NCBI GenBank assembly: GCA_025774245.1
Contig: JALGWI010000020.1
Coordinates: 1-42,489, forward strand
From: a bacterium
GTDB lineage: Bacteria; Joyebacterota; Joyebacteria; Joyebacterales; Joyebacteraceae
Direction: 5' to 3'
DNA length: 42,489 nucleotides
Positions 9,206 to 18,618 of the stretch are shown piece after piece. Under the pieces are notes generated by a model. It was not told the origin of the DNA. It was given only the letters and a program-made list of their open reading frames with translations, and ran no database searches. Within the stretch, counting starts at the first letter, position 1, and each line of letters starts with the position of its first letter. Made by a program: the position numbers and the translations under genes.

Positions 9206-12200
9206 CTACTTGAATGGAACGCGCAGACTGAGATTGACACCATGATTCCCGGTGGGGTCGGCCACCGTGCCGACCCAGATGTAGTTGTGCAGCCTGACAG
9301 AGAACTCGATCTTGCCCATCTCGGCCTTCCCGACCTCCATCGTGTAGTCGATGCGGAAGTCCTCACCGAACCTCTTCCCGACGGTGAGGTCGGTGTTCGT
9401 GAGGTCGCCGTCGGAGTCCGTGCTCTCCTCGAAGCGGACGGTGTCGAGGTTGAGCGCCCGCTCGAGTGTTGACTCAGCCACGCCGTAGACGCTGTTCGTG
9501 AAGGCCCGCCGCGCCACGTCGGTGAACGCGTCGGCCGAGGACCCGCCGAGCGTCCCCCCTTCGACGAGCGCACCGAACGTGTCGCCGAACGTGAGGAGAG
9601 AGATGATGTCCGGCGACGTCAGCTCGGGGAAGCTTTCGAGCTTCGGTACCGCCTCGTCGGTGAATCCCTTGTACTCGATCGACACGCTGTACCGCACCTG
9701 CTCCCGGTCTTCCGCGTCGGTGGTTCCGAAGAGGTCGACGTACGGGTCGCGCCGTCTCGGGTCGACGAATCCCACGCTCAGGCGCTCGAGCTCGAACTCG
9801 TGATCGAAGTAGGTGAAGCTCCCGCGGTCGGCGTAGATGGTGCCAGAGAGCTCCGGTCTCTGGAGCGTCCCTCCGGCGTGGATGTCGCCCTTGACCTCCA
9901 TCTTGGCGACGTTGCTGTCCACGTTGATCTTGTCCTCGATGGTGACGGTGAAATCGATGCCGACGTTGGCCCGGGGGTCGTCGGCCTCCTCCAGGGCGAT
10001 CCGGATCGGTCGCCGCTTCATCATGTCGCCCAGACCGAACGAGTACGTGACGTCCATCCGCTCGACCGTCACGGTGCCCTCGATCTGAGATCGCGCGGCG
10101 GACCCGGCCCAGGAGACGTTCCCCCCGAACACACCGTCGAACATGCGGTGAATCGCCAGGCGGGGCGAGTCGAGGGAGACCTGGAGCTGGAAGACGGTCT
10201 CCTCCGACGTCGCGCCAAGCTGGGCGAATCCTGTCGCCGAGACACCTCCGCTCCCCATCCGGGCCGAGGCGCGCTCCAGCGCGACGACGTGATCGGCGAG
10301 ATTGACATCGAGCTCGATGTCGCGGACCGCCTGCGACAGGTCGAAGCCCTCGAGCCGACCGCCCGTGAGCGTCGCTCTGCCCTCGACGTCCGGGAGGGAG
10401 GCCGGCCCCGTGACGGAGAGATCGACCTCGAGCTTGCCGCGCAGGCGAGTGATGTCGGACGGGAGCGGCCCGAGATCGTCGAGGCGGAACCCGTCGGAGA
10501 CGATCCTGAGGTCGAGCTCTGGGGATTCCTCCTCGTCGCTGCCGGCGCGGGTCGTGCGCTCGGCGGCCGGCGCGCCTGCGTCGGTCGCGGCATCCGTGCC
10601 GGTCGCGGCATCAGAGTCGCCCGGCGTCAGCCCCGGGAACGTGATCGTCCCGCTCGCCGCGATCGTCCCGTCGCCTCCGGCCAGCTCCGTCTTCCCGAGG
10701 TGCAGGACGCCGTCGGCGATGCTCCCGCTCCCCTCGAGGCGGTCGAGCCCCACGCCGTAGATGAGGGGCTTCTCGAAGGCCCAGGCGAACTCGGCCCTCG
10801 GGTCGGTGAAGTCCCCGGAGAGGGTCGCCGACAGATCGAGCATGCCCGAGAGCGCCGGGCCGAGTCCACGCGCGAACGAGCGCACGAGGTGGCCGGTGTC
10901 GACGTCCTCGGCCGTGATGGTGATGTCCGACCCGACGTCCCCGCCGACGACGCCCGCGACGCGGATACGACCGCCGTCGGGATCCCCGAGCACGCGCCGT
11001 TTGAGAACGTCGATGGCGAGCGTGTCGACCTCGATCTCTCCGCTCGCGAGGTCGAAGTTCATGGGCGCTCCGAGGGTGAACTCGACCCGGTCGAACACGA
11101 TCTTGAGCTTGTCGAAGCCGCCTCGCCCGTTCACCGAGGCCAGCGAGTCGGTCCGGCCGACGAGGAGCCCGGAGCCGTTGGCCACGATCGTCTTCCTGCC
11201 CCTCACGTTAGGCATGAACTCCGAGCCCATGTCGAGCACGAGATTATCGCACGCGAAGGAGATGCCGAACTCGCGCTCCGGGTCGAGCGAGAGAAACGAC
11301 AGCGAGTCGGCTTGGATCGGGATGGAGCCGTACGCCACGATGCTGCCGGAGGTCGGGCCGGTGCCGTCCACGGTGAACGTGAGGTCGGAGCGGTCGCTCT
11401 CGGCCTCAAGCGTGAACGAGTTGAACTCGAGGCCCCTGACGGAGAGCTGCCGCACGTCGACGTCGGCCTCGAAGACCGGGTCGTCGACGTTGCCGCGGAG
11501 GCTGAACCGCCCGTCGACCACCCCGCGGGGCGTGACCGGGAAGGCTTCGGGCGCGAGGGCGGCCACCGCCTCGAGGTCGAGCGCTTCGAGGCGCGCGACG
11601 ATGTCGACCGTCTCCTCGAAGTCGAAGCCGCCCGCGACGGTGAACGACCCCATCGACCCATCGAGCGCGACCTCCGAGACATGCACCGAGTCGGGCGCGA
11701 CGTCCACGACGAACGGCGCCTCGAGCTCCATCTGCTGTCCCCGGGCGTGGACGAGGAGATCGGTGACGAGCCCCTCGACGGAGTACGCGCCGCCGATCTC
11801 CCCCTCGAGCGTCGCGCGCGCGTTCACCGACCCGGACAGCTCGAGGAACTCGCGGAGCGAGTCGCTCACGACCCTCGCAAGCTCGAAATCGACCACGTCG
11901 GCCGTGAGCTGGTAGCGCTCGGTCTCCTCGAGCGTGGCTCTTCCGCGAACCGCCCCGTGGAACGCCCGGAGCGTCGCCGCGTAGTTGCCACGACTCCCCA
12001 CGACGTCGGCGAAGAGGGGGCCCATCTTGAGATCGCCGTACCGGAGATCGAGGAACGACGCGTAGGCGGAGAGCGAGTCGGTTCCCACCGCGAAGCTCAC
12101 GACGACGACGCCCGAGCCGGCGAGATCGGGCAGGTCGAGGACCGCTCCCGGGACGGAGAGGTCCATCGCCGTCAGGTAGACGTCCAGCTCGTGGATGCCG

Positions 12201-13543
12201 TCCTCAGCGAGCGGCGCGCTCGCCTCGACCAGCGTGGCGCAGCACGTGCCCTCGATGGAGAGCAGCCCCTCCTCCGCCTCTCCCGTGAGGTCGACATTCC
12301 CGAGCGATGTGTCGCCTATGGAGAGGCCGCCGATCGAGGCCTCGATCTCGCCGGTGAGGTCGACGACGGAGGCGCTCTCGGAGCCGAGAAGAACGCGGGC
12401 GTCCACGACGCCCGCGAGGCCGGGTCCCTCCTCGAGCATCGTCGCCTCGAAGCGCGCCAGGTCGAGCCCCTCGATCCGCGCGCGGGCCGTGAACCCGGCG
12501 TCGGCTTCGCCGGCGGGGAACTCGTAGACCCCGGACGCCTCGACGGCCGCCCCGAGCACGGCGGCCGAGAGCGACTCGATCTCGAGCGCGTCGAGGTCGC
12601 CCGCGAGCATCGCCGCGAGATCCTCGACGTCGATCCCGACGGCGTCGATCGAGCCGGCGCGGACCTCGCCCCGGTACGCGAGCGCGTCGACCGGTCCCGC
12701 AAGGCTGCCGGACACCTGGAGGTCACCGGAGAGATCCTCGATGCCCGCGAGCGCGGCGGCAGCGGTGAGATCGAGCGAGGCGTTCGCGCGCGCGTCCAGC
12801 CGGGGCGGGGCGTCCTCGGCCGCGGGGAGGACGAGCTCGCCGTCGCCCTCGATCTCCCCCACGTTCGTCCGGACCATGAGCGACGTCGCGGCGAAGCGCT
12901 CCCCGTCGCCCTCGAGCGCGGCGGAGAGGTCTCCGAGGAGCGGGGCGACGAGGCTCCCGTGGTCGACGCGGATCGACCCCGTGACTGCGCCCTCGAAGTC
13001 ATCGGGCCCGCCGGTCGCCTCGAGATCGAGGCCCGTCACGTCGATCGAGGTACCGGTCGCGCTGTCGGCGAAGACGACGTGCCAGTTCGAGAGCTCGACG
13101 GCCGCGTCGATCGTCCAGGGCTCGCCCGGCTCGTCCTCGTCGGTCGTGTCCGGGTCGGCGCCGAGAGCCGACCAGCCGACGAACTTGCCGTCGCGCCCCC
13201 GCACGATCAGAAGCTCCGCGTCCTCGACGCGGAGCGTGGGAACATCGAGCCTCCTCCCCAGGAGTTCCAGGAGGCTGTAGTGCATCTCGATCTTGCTGGC
13301 GGTGAAGACGGGCGAGCCGTCGGGAGCAGCGAGCGTGAGATCATCGAGCGTGGCGTTCCAGAGGAGGTTCCCGCGAAGCGCCCCGATCGCGAGATCGAGG
13401 CCGGTCGCGTCCGAGGCGGCATCCTCGACCAACCCGGAGGCGAGGCCCCAACCGACGGGCGTGGCGACGAGGACGAACACGAGCGCCGCCAGAAGGCCGA
13501 CAATGCCGACCGCTATGATAGTGACGCGAAGACCGGTTCTCAA
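9206..13543 (-). CDS. tamB: TamB/YtfN-like translocation and assembly module protein (AsmA-like)
   Basis: 1445 aa, the giant size expected for TamB, a periplasm-spanning beta-taco protein anchored in the inner membrane and implicated in lipid transport and outer-membrane protein assembly. Residues 1-30 form one signal-anchor helix (TIIAVGIVGLLAALVFVLVA). Most of the rest is repetitive beta structure (AsmA/DUF490-like, e.g. DGSPVFTASKIEMHYSLLEL). The last 300 residues hold the TamB C-terminal domain, including LSGTIYADRGSFTYFDHEF and PELTSPDIISLLTFGDTF. An acidic/Ala-rich, Glu/Asp-rich linker lies around residues 975-1020. It begins at TTG 13543, with GGGAGG 8 nt upstream. That ribosome site can be sequestered by the leader (13547-13593). 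tamA follows after 10 bp. Confidence 0.92.
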   Translation of the reverse strand: MRTGLRVTIIAVGIVGLLAALVFVLVATPVGWGLASGLVEDAASDATGLDLAIGALRGNLLWNATLDDLTLAAPDGSPVFTASKIEMHYSLLELLGRRLDVPTLRVEDAELLIVRGRDGKFVGWSALGADPDTTDEDEPGEPWTIDAAVELSNWHVVFADSATGTSIDVTGLDLEATGGPDDFEGAVTGSIRVDHGSLVAPLLGDLSAALEGDGERFAATSLMVRTNVGEIEGDGELVLPAAEDAPPRLDARANASLDLTAAAALAGIEDLSGDLQVSGSLAGPVDALAYRGEVRAGSIDAVGIDVEDLAAMLAGDLDALEIESLSAAVLGAAVEASGVYEFPAGEADAGFTARARIEGLDLARFEATMLEEGPGLAGVVDARVLLGSESASVVDLTGEIEASIGGLSIGDTSLGNVDLTGEAEEGLLSIEGTCCATLVEASAPLAEDGIHELDVYLTAMDLSVPGAVLDLPDLAGSGVVVVSFAVGTDSLSAYASFLDLRYGDLKMGPLFADVVGSRGNYAATLRAFHGAVRGRATLEETERYQLTADVVDFELARVVSDSLREFLELSGSVNARATLEGEIGGAYSVEGLVTDLLVHARGQQMELEAPFVVDVAPDSVHVSEVALDGSMGSFTVAGGFDFEETVDIVARLEALDLEAVAALAPEAFPVTPRGVVDGRFSLRGNVDDPVFEADVDVRQLSVRGLEFNSFTLEAESDRSDLTFTVDGTGPTSGSIVAYGSIPIQADSLSFLSLDPEREFGISFACDNLVLDMGSEFMPNVRGRKTIVANGSGLLVGRTDSLASVNGRGGFDKLKIVFDRVEFTLGAPMNFDLASGEIEVDTLAIDVLKRRVLGDPDGGRIRVAGVVGGDVGSDITITAEDVDTGHLVRSFARGLGPALSGMLDLSATLSGDFTDPRAEFAWAFEKPLIYGVGLDRLEGSGSIADGVLHLGKTELAGGDGTIAASGTITFPGLTPGDSDAATGTDAATDAGAPAAERTTRAGSDEEESPELDLRIVSDGFRLDDLGPLPSDITRLRGKLEVDLSVTGPASLPDVEGRATLTGGRLEGFDLSQAVRDIELDVNLADHVVALERASARMGSGGVSATGFAQLGATSEETVFQLQVSLDSPRLAIHRMFDGVFGGNVSWAGSAARSQIEGTVTVERMDVTYSFGLGDMMKRRPIRIALEEADDPRANVGIDFTVTIEDKINVDSNVAKMEVKGDIHAGGTLQRPELSGTIYADRGSFTYFDHEFELERLSVGFVDPRRRDPYVDLFGTTDAEDREQVRYSVSIEYKGFTDEAVPKLESFPELTSPDIISLLTFGDTFGALVEGGTLGGSSADAFTDVARRAFTNSVYGVAESTLERALNLDTVRFEESTDSDGDLTNTDLTVGKRFGEDFRIDYTMEVGKAEMGKIEFSVRLHNYIWVGTVADPTGNHGVNLSLRVPFK

Positions 13544-13546
13544 ATC

Positions 13547-13626
13547 GGAAGCCTCCCACCTGGCATCCCGAGTCTACCAAGAGGGAGGCTTCCCTCCAAG
13601 AGCGCCTGTCGGCCCGTCGGCAGGCG
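13547..13626 (-). promoter_or_regulatory. tamB leader with Shine-Dalgarno-sequestering inverted repeat
   Basis: In the minus-strand RNA, GGAAGCCTCCC (13593 to 13583) is perfectly complementary over 11 nt to GGGAGGCTTCC (13557 to 13547), which contains the whole tamB ribosome site. The upstream arm can instead fold on itself, GAGGG/CCCTC within 13581-13596. The two folds are mutually exclusive. Further upstream, 13603-13626 forms a strong hairpin (CGCCTG...CAGGCG, 10 pairs counting two wobbles) that may end the GH57 transcript. Confidence 0.6.
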
Positions 13627-13678
13627 TCCGCGGCCCTTTCCGGGCGCGCCGTCCTGCCTCAAGGCGTGCCGGCTCGTC

Positions 13679-15712
13679 TCAGGACGCGTCGTCCTCGGCG
13701 CCGTTCGCGCTCGCGGGCTTCTTCCTGACGAGGACGGTGTGGGTTCCGATCTGCTCGGGCTCGCCCTCCCGGTGGAAGGTGAACTCCACGCCCCACGTCT
13801 TCTCGTCGAACGGCCCGAGCCTCACGGCGTACCCGGCGAGGAGGGCCATGACGTCGCCCGCCGGTTCCAGCCGACGCTCACGGAAGGTCTTGCACCGGTC
13901 GGTGCTCCACCGAACGGTGCCGGGGCGATCGGTCACGATGCGGAGCACGTGTCCCGGCTGCATCTCGCGCGGCTGCTCCTCCTCGGTCCACACGACTTGC
14001 TGGCGGATGATCGGCTCGTCGAGGACGTCGGGAGGGGTGTCGCCGAGGTAGCGGTAGATGTCCTTCACCCGCTCGCGGAAGAGCCAGTCGAACATCCAAT
14101 CTCCCCCGACCGGCAGGACGAAGTCGTCGCCGAGCCACCAGAACCAGTCGCTGCCCTCCGCGATGTAGAGCGACTCGAACGCGTCGGGGTGGCTCTCGGC
14201 CGTCGCCCCGGCGTCCGCGAGGTGCCGCCGCGCTTCGCCGAGGAGCTCCCACGCGCGGTTCTCCTCGGGCGAGCCGATCCAGATGTTGAGGTCGTTGCCG
14301 TGGGGCGATCCCATCTCGTCGATCCAGCTCGCGCAGAAGAGGGGGTGCACCTCGTGCTGCTCCTCCACGGGGTGCGGTTTGATGCCGCGGTCGACGTTCC
14401 CGTCGATGAACTCGGAGAACGTCGTCGTCACGAGCTCCGGGTCGTCCTCGAGCCGGCGGTAGAGCCCCCGGAGGAACGCGCGTCCGCCGTTGCGGTACGA
14501 CCCCCAGCAGTTCTCTCCGTCGAGGATGATCGAGATGACCCGCTCGCTCGGGTGCTCGACCCTCCTGGCGAACCCGTCACGAATCCACCCCACGTACTCC
14601 TCCGCCGCGCGGTCGTAGTCGGCGTAGCCCTGCATGCTGAAGCCGATGTCGTCCGAGAGCCGCGTGTGGCGGAAGAAGACGCTCACCTGGCGCCCCGGCT
14701 TCCCGGCGAGATAGGGCCGGAGGAGGACCTCCGGGTCCTCGGTCTCGTAGCCGTGCTCGCCCGACTTCTCGAGGACGCCGCGGTCGGTCGCCATCCACCG
14801 GAGCCCGGCGTCGACGACGAGGTCGACCATGTGCTCACCGACGGAACCCTCGGAGGGCCACATCCCGGCGGGAGGAGCGCCGAAACGGTTCGTGTAGAAC
14901 TCGACGGCCCGCTCGATCTGCGCCTTCGCGTCTTCGGGCCAGTGGAAGCGCGGCGGGAGCGTGCTCCCGGCGGCGTCGATCGTCGCGAGGTTCGAGTCGG
15001 CGAGGATCGGGAGGATCGGATGGTAGAACGGCGTGACCGAGATCTCGAGCTGGCCCCTCGCCGCGAGCCGCTTGTGGATCGGCACGACGTTCTTCATGAG
15101 CTTGACGTGGTCGCCGATGACCGCCGCGATCTCGTCGTCGTCGAAGCCCTTCCCCTTCCTGAAGAACTCGCCCACGCTCACGCGATCGCCGTCGGGCAGC
15201 TCGACGGGGTCGCGACGCGCCTCGGGCGGGAACCAGGCGAGGTTGAACCACATCTTGAGGTCGGTGATGTCCCCGTCGGTGAAGGGAACGCCGGCCAGGC
15301 GCTTCTCCAGGAGCTCGGCGTAGCGCGGGTGGATCCTGATCTCGTTCTCCCAGTCCGCGTCGAAGAACCGACCGATGATGAACTCCTTCTCGAGCGGTAT
15401 CAGGTCGGACGCGGGGGTCAGGGAGAGCTCCATCCAGAGGTCGGTCGCGCCGCGCTCGACGTAGTCCTCGAGCTGGGCGAGAAGCGAGGGAACCAGGTTG
15501 ATCGTGAGGTGGACGTTCGGGAACTCCTCGAGGAGCGCGGCCATTGGGTAGTAGTCGCGAACGGCGTGGAGCCGCACCCACGGCAGCAGGTAGGAGCCTT
15601 CCGGTTCCTCATCGAGGCTCGTACGATAGAACGGCTGGTGCTGGTGCCAGAGGATGGCGACGCAGAGCTTCTCGTCGGTGCGCTTGACGGTACGCTTCTT
15701 CCCGACCGTCAC
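13679..15712 (-). CDS. Glycoside hydrolase family 57 protein (alpha-amylase/glucanotransferase-like)
   Basis: About 677 aa. GH57 enzymes hydrolyse or rearrange alpha-1,4/1,6 glucans by a retaining mechanism. Family region 1 is HQHQP at residues 23-27. The nucleophile is expected to be the Glu of GMWPSEGSVGE (about 287), and the acid/base the Asp of ILDGENCWGS (about 397). Residues 560-677 form a C-terminal domain of beta character. There is no signal peptide, so it acts in the cytoplasm. The GTG start overlaps the stop of the branching enzyme gene by 4 bp (GTGA), showing tight coupling in a glycogen-type operon with the DUF4912 gene. Exact specificity (amylase, 4-alpha-glucanotransferase or pullulanase) cannot be settled from the sequence. 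Confidence 0.88.
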   Translation of the reverse strand: MTVGKKRTVKRTDEKLCVAILWHQHQPFYRTSLDEEPEGSYLLPWVRLHAVRDYYPMAALLEEFPNVHLTINLVPSLLAQLEDYVERGATDLWMELSLTPASDLIPLEKEFIIGRFFDADWENEIRIHPRYAELLEKRLAGVPFTDGDITDLKMWFNLAWFPPEARRDPVELPDGDRVSVGEFFRKGKGFDDDEIAAVIGDHVKLMKNVVPIHKRLAARGQLEISVTPFYHPILPILADSNLATIDAAGSTLPPRFHWPEDAKAQIERAVEFYTNRFGAPPAGMWPSEGSVGEHMVDLVVDAGLRWMATDRGVLEKSGEHGYETEDPEVLLRPYLAGKPGRQVSVFFRHTRLSDDIGFSMQGYADYDRAAEEYVGWIRDGFARRVEHPSERVISIILDGENCWGSYRNGGRAFLRGLYRRLEDDPELVTTTFSEFIDGNVDRGIKPHPVEEQHEVHPLFCASWIDEMGSPHGNDLNIWIGSPEENRAWELLGEARRHLADAGATAESHPDAFESLYIAEGSDWFWWLGDDFVLPVGGDWMFDWLFRERVKDIYRYLGDTPPDVLDEPIIRQQVVWTEEEQPREMQPGHVLRIVTDRPGTVRWSTDRCKTFRERRLEPAGDVMALLAGYAVRLGPFDEKTWGVEFTFHREGEPEQIGTHTVLVRKKPASANGAEDDAS

Positions 15713-17337
15713 GAACGCTCTCCCGGCTCCGTGCCGGGCGGAGCCGGCGGCTCGTTCATCGCGTAGACGCCGTAGTCGATCTCCGGGAAGATCCGGTCGC
15801 GCCACTCGATCTCGGCCAGGCGCTTCTCGTCGACGCTGTTGTTCTTGATGTCCTCGTAGAGCTTCATGAATCTCGCGACGTGGTCTCTGGTTCTCTTGAA
15901 CGCGTACTCGGCCATCGTGCCCGTCTTCATGATGAAGGCCCAATCGCTCGCCTGCGCGAGCAGAAGCTCACGGGCCGCCTGGTTCAGCGCCCTCTTCCTG
16001 AGGCCGTCGGCGCCGGGATAGGTCGAGGCGAGCTCGGTCATCCGCCTGGCGGCCCTGTGGAGGTGCGAGTAGACGTAGTCGTTCGAGGCGTTCAGCCACA
16101 CCTCGCTGTACCCCTTGTAGCCCCAGCTCGAGTGGTGGGGGTCCGACGTCTGGAACGGTCCCTGGCTCGTCAGGTAGTCCGCCGGCGTCGTCGTGCGGAT
16201 CGGCCCCCGGGTCGCGTCGATCTTCCTCAGGAGCGCCTCGAGCCACATCGGGCCTTCGAACCACCAGTGCCCGAAGAGCTCCGCGTCGTACGGCGCCACG
16301 ATGATCGGCTTTCGCCCGAGAACGCCCTCGAGGTGCTCGGCCTGCCGCTCGCGATTGAACATGAAGTTCGCGGCGTGCTCGTCCGCCTTCTGTCGAGCCA
16401 CCGCCGGATCGTAGAGCTCCTTCTCGTCGGTCTTGCCGGTGATGCGGTAGTACTTGAGCCCGAGCATCTTGCGGAAGCCGTCCGCGCCGAGGTACGGCTT
16501 CACGTAGTCGTAGTCGAGCTCGTACGCGTAGTCGCGATAGAAGTCCCTGTACCAGTGGTCCCCGGGGTACCCCTCCTCGGCGCTCCACACCTGCTTCGAC
16601 GACTCGAGGTCTCGCGCGAAGACCGCCACGCCCGAGGGCGTGACGATCGGCGCAAACGTCCCGTACTTCGGGCGCGGCGAAGAGTGGAGCACGCCGTGGC
16701 TGTCGACGAACGTGTACCGGATGCCCGCCTCGGCGAGGTACCGGTCGATGCCCGGGAAGTACCCGCACTCCGGGAGCCAGATGCCCTGCGGGTCGCGCCC
16801 GAGCGCGATGCGGTGGTGCTCGACAGCGATCGCGAGCTGCGCGCGGACCGACGCCGGGAGGTGTTGCATCAGGGGCAGATAGCCGTGCGTCGCCGCGCAC
16901 GTCGTGATGTCGAGCTTCCCCGCGTCGCGGAACGCGCGGAAGGCCTGGACGAGGTCGAGCCCGTACTCCTCGGTGAAGACGCGCTGGCAATCCGAGAAGA
17001 GCTCGTGGTACATCTCCGCTAGGGCCTTGAGGCGAGGCTTCTTGCGACAGCGGTCGATCTCCTTCTCGGTGAGCTCGACGAGCCCCGAGATGTGCTTCAC
17101 GTACCGCTCCTGGAGGAGCGGGTCCTGCAGCATCGTGATGAGAGGAGGCGACAGCGAGAGCGTCAGCCGGAAGTCGACGCGGTCGTCGGTGAGCCGCTGG
17201 AAGACGCGGATGAGCGGAATGTAGGTCTCGGTGACGGCTTCGAAGAACCAGTCCTCTTCGAGGAAGCTCCGGTACTCGGGGTGCCTGACGTACGGCAGGT
17301 GTGCGTGAAGGACGAGGCTCAGATAGCCCGTTTCCAT
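15709..17337 (-). CDS. GH57 1,4-alpha-glucan branching enzyme (DUF1957 type)
   Basis: 542 aa, close to the characterised GH57 branching enzymes of Thermus and Thermococcus. Region 1 reads HAHLPYVRHPEY at the extreme N-terminus, diagnostic of this subgroup. The nucleophile region WLPECGY places Glu at about 190, and PYDAELFGHWWFEGP places the acid/base Asp at about 351. Both match the expected spacing. The C-terminal helical DUF1957-like domain spans about 430-530. The enzyme would introduce alpha-1,6 branches in a cytoplasmic storage glucan. ATG 17337 has AGGGAC upstream. It follows the DUF4912 gene by 63 bp and overlaps the next GH57 gene. Confidence 0.92.
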   Translation of the reverse strand: METGYLSLVLHAHLPYVRHPEYRSFLEEDWFFEAVTETYIPLIRVFQRLTDDRVDFRLTLSLSPPLITMLQDPLLQERYVKHISGLVELTEKEIDRCRKKPRLKALAEMYHELFSDCQRVFTEEYGLDLVQAFRAFRDAGKLDITTCAATHGYLPLMQHLPASVRAQLAIAVEHHRIALGRDPQGIWLPECGYFPGIDRYLAEAGIRYTFVDSHGVLHSSPRPKYGTFAPIVTPSGVAVFARDLESSKQVWSAEEGYPGDHWYRDFYRDYAYELDYDYVKPYLGADGFRKMLGLKYYRITGKTDEKELYDPAVARQKADEHAANFMFNRERQAEHLEGVLGRKPIIVAPYDAELFGHWWFEGPMWLEALLRKIDATRGPIRTTTPADYLTSQGPFQTSDPHHSSWGYKGYSEVWLNASNDYVYSHLHRAARRMTELASTYPGADGLRKRALNQAARELLLAQASDWAFIMKTGTMAEYAFKRTRDHVARFMKLYEDIKNNSVDEKRLAEIEWRDRIFPEIDYGVYAMNEPPAPPGTEPGERS

Positions 17338-17400
17338 GGCCGTCCCTGTAGCTGTCTGGGTGTCAGTACTGCCGGTAGGATGTGAGGCCGGACCCGGATG

Positions 17401-18438
17401 CTAACGCCCCCACCCCCCCGATCCCCATCCTCCAGAACCGGAGCTGGGTCCGAGCTCGGTATGCGCATAGAACTCGCCAAGGGCCTCGAGCGTGACCCAC
17501 TCCTCGTCGACGACTTCGGACGGTCCGACGGGGGGAAGCGAGATCATGTTCGATCGCGCGATGACGATGAAGGACCCGTCCGGCGCGATGAGACCGAGAT
17601 CCACACAGTAATCGCGCTCGACGCGCATGACGTTGATGTACCAGTTCCTCGCCCCGGGTGCGACGTCGATGTCGTGGAAGCTCGCCGCGTGCTCGGGGTC
17701 GGTCCCGGTCACGTCGTAGACCCGGAGCACGAGTCTGCTCTTCGCGAGGGCGTCGTCGCCCAGCCGGGCCCTGAGCTCCGCGTTCAGGTTCGGGGCGAAC
17801 TCCCAGTACGCAAAGAGCCAGTAGGGGTCGCGCACCATAAGCGTGATCGCGCTCTCGCCGTACGACTCGGGGAACTCGAACCCCTCGTCGAGCTCGGCCG
17901 ATTCCTGCACGCCGAGATAGTATTTGCTCGCCTTGACGCGTTGCTCGCAGCGGGCGCGGTAGAGCGAGAAGGCGCGCGCCGTCCGTGGGGACAGGGCCTC
18001 CCACCGCTCGTCCGCACCGGCCTTCTCCCGAGCGCTCCTCGCCCTCTTGGGACGCGGGCGGGCCACCGCGGCCTTCCGGGGCGCAGTCTTCGGCGCGGCG
18101 GCACCGGCGGGCTTCTTCAGCGCGCGGGTCCGCGGAGAGACGACCTTCGCTGCACGGGGCTTCTTCGCCGGCTTCGCGGCGGGCTTTGCGGGAGCCTTGG
18201 CCTTGATCCTGGGCTTCGCCTTAGCCCGCGGCTTCGCGGCGGCCTTGGCCTTGGGCCTGGCCGTGAGCTTGGCCTTGGCCATTGCCTTGGATTTGGCCTT
18301 CGACGGCGGCTTCGCCTGTGCCGCCAGCACGTCGACCAGCTCGGTCTTCTTGAGCTTCGCGCAGCCGGTGAGCCCCGAGGCCTGCGCAAGGGCCCTCAGT
18401 TGCGCCACCGTCTTCTCGTTCAGCTCCTTCTTCTTCAC
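17401..18438 (-). CDS. DUF4912 protein with Rho-N/SAP-like N-terminus and Lys/Ala/Pro-rich linker
   Basis: 345 aa in three parts. Residues 1-40 (KKKELNEKTVAQLRALAQAS and onward) resemble the small helical Rho_N/SAP-like fold. Residues 42-165 are a low-complexity Ala/Lys/Pro tract in histone-like style. Residues 175-325 are a DUF4912 domain, with the conserved VRDPYWLFAYWEF and the downstream RNWYINV. The tail is Gly/Trp-rich (GSGGWGSGGWGR). DUF4912 genes are often neighbours of GH57 and glycogen enzymes; its beta-sandwich is thought to bind carbohydrate or protein, but its role is not established. GTG 18438 was chosen because GAGGGCGA precedes it and the longer frame has no domain content. 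It is the first gene after the promoter at 18553-18581. Confidence 0.85.
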   Translation of the reverse strand: MKKKELNEKTVAQLRALAQASGLTGCAKLKKTELVDVLAAQAKPPSKAKSKAMAKAKLTARPKAKAAAKPRAKAKPRIKAKAPAKPAAKPAKKPRAAKVVSPRTRALKKPAGAAAPKTAPRKAAVARPRPKRARSAREKAGADERWEALSPRTARAFSLYRARCEQRVKASKYYLGVQESAELDEGFEFPESYGESAITLMVRDPYWLFAYWEFAPNLNAELRARLGDDALAKSRLVLRVYDVTGTDPEHAASFHDIDVAPGARNWYINVMRVERDYCVDLGLIAPDGSFIVIARSNMISLPPVGPSEVVDEEWVTLEALGEFYAHTELGPSSGSGGWGSGGWGR

Positions 18439-18552
18439 TCGCCCTCTTCTCCGCTCGCTCGGCACAGTCGCAAGCCACACACGAATACTGCCCTGTCGCG
18501 GCCGATGTCGCCGGTGACCGGCCGCCCGTGGCAATCTGGCATGAGCGGGTTC

Positions 18553-18581
18553 AGTATGTTCCGGGGGAACACGGTTGTCAA
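18553..18581 (-). promoter_or_regulatory. Predicted sigma70 promoter of the DUF4912-GH57 operon
   Basis: On the minus strand, a perfect -35 TTGACA (18581-18576), a 17-bp spacer and a CATACT -10 (18558-18553). The leader to the GTG start is about 108 nt. Confidence 0.68.
18557..18571. promoter_or_regulatory. Palindrome in the promoter spacer (candidate operator)
   Basis: TGTTCC-GGG-GGAACA is a perfect 6+6 inverted repeat placed between the -35 and -10 boxes. A related palindrome, CGTTCC-G-GGAACG, lies at 18619-18631, about 60 bp upstream of it in the direction of transcription. Paired GTTCC...GGAAC half-sites around a promoter suggest a dimeric repressor or activator site. Confidence 0.5.
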
Positions 18582-18618
18582 CATCCTACTCCCCTTCTGA
18601 TGCGTTTCTGACCCGAAT

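Noticed and set aside
9196-9573. An N-terminal extension of tamA overlapping tamB
   Set aside because: The added residues are Ser/Arg/Thr-rich with no signal peptide. Starting at GTG 9195 gives a clean signal peptide.
9800-15766. A 1988-codon open frame on the plus strand opposite tamB and the GH57 gene
   Set aside because: Its product is Arg/Glu/Asp-rich with no domain pattern, and it runs antisense to well-supported genes. High GC at third positions suppresses stops in the opposite frame, so this is a composition artefact.
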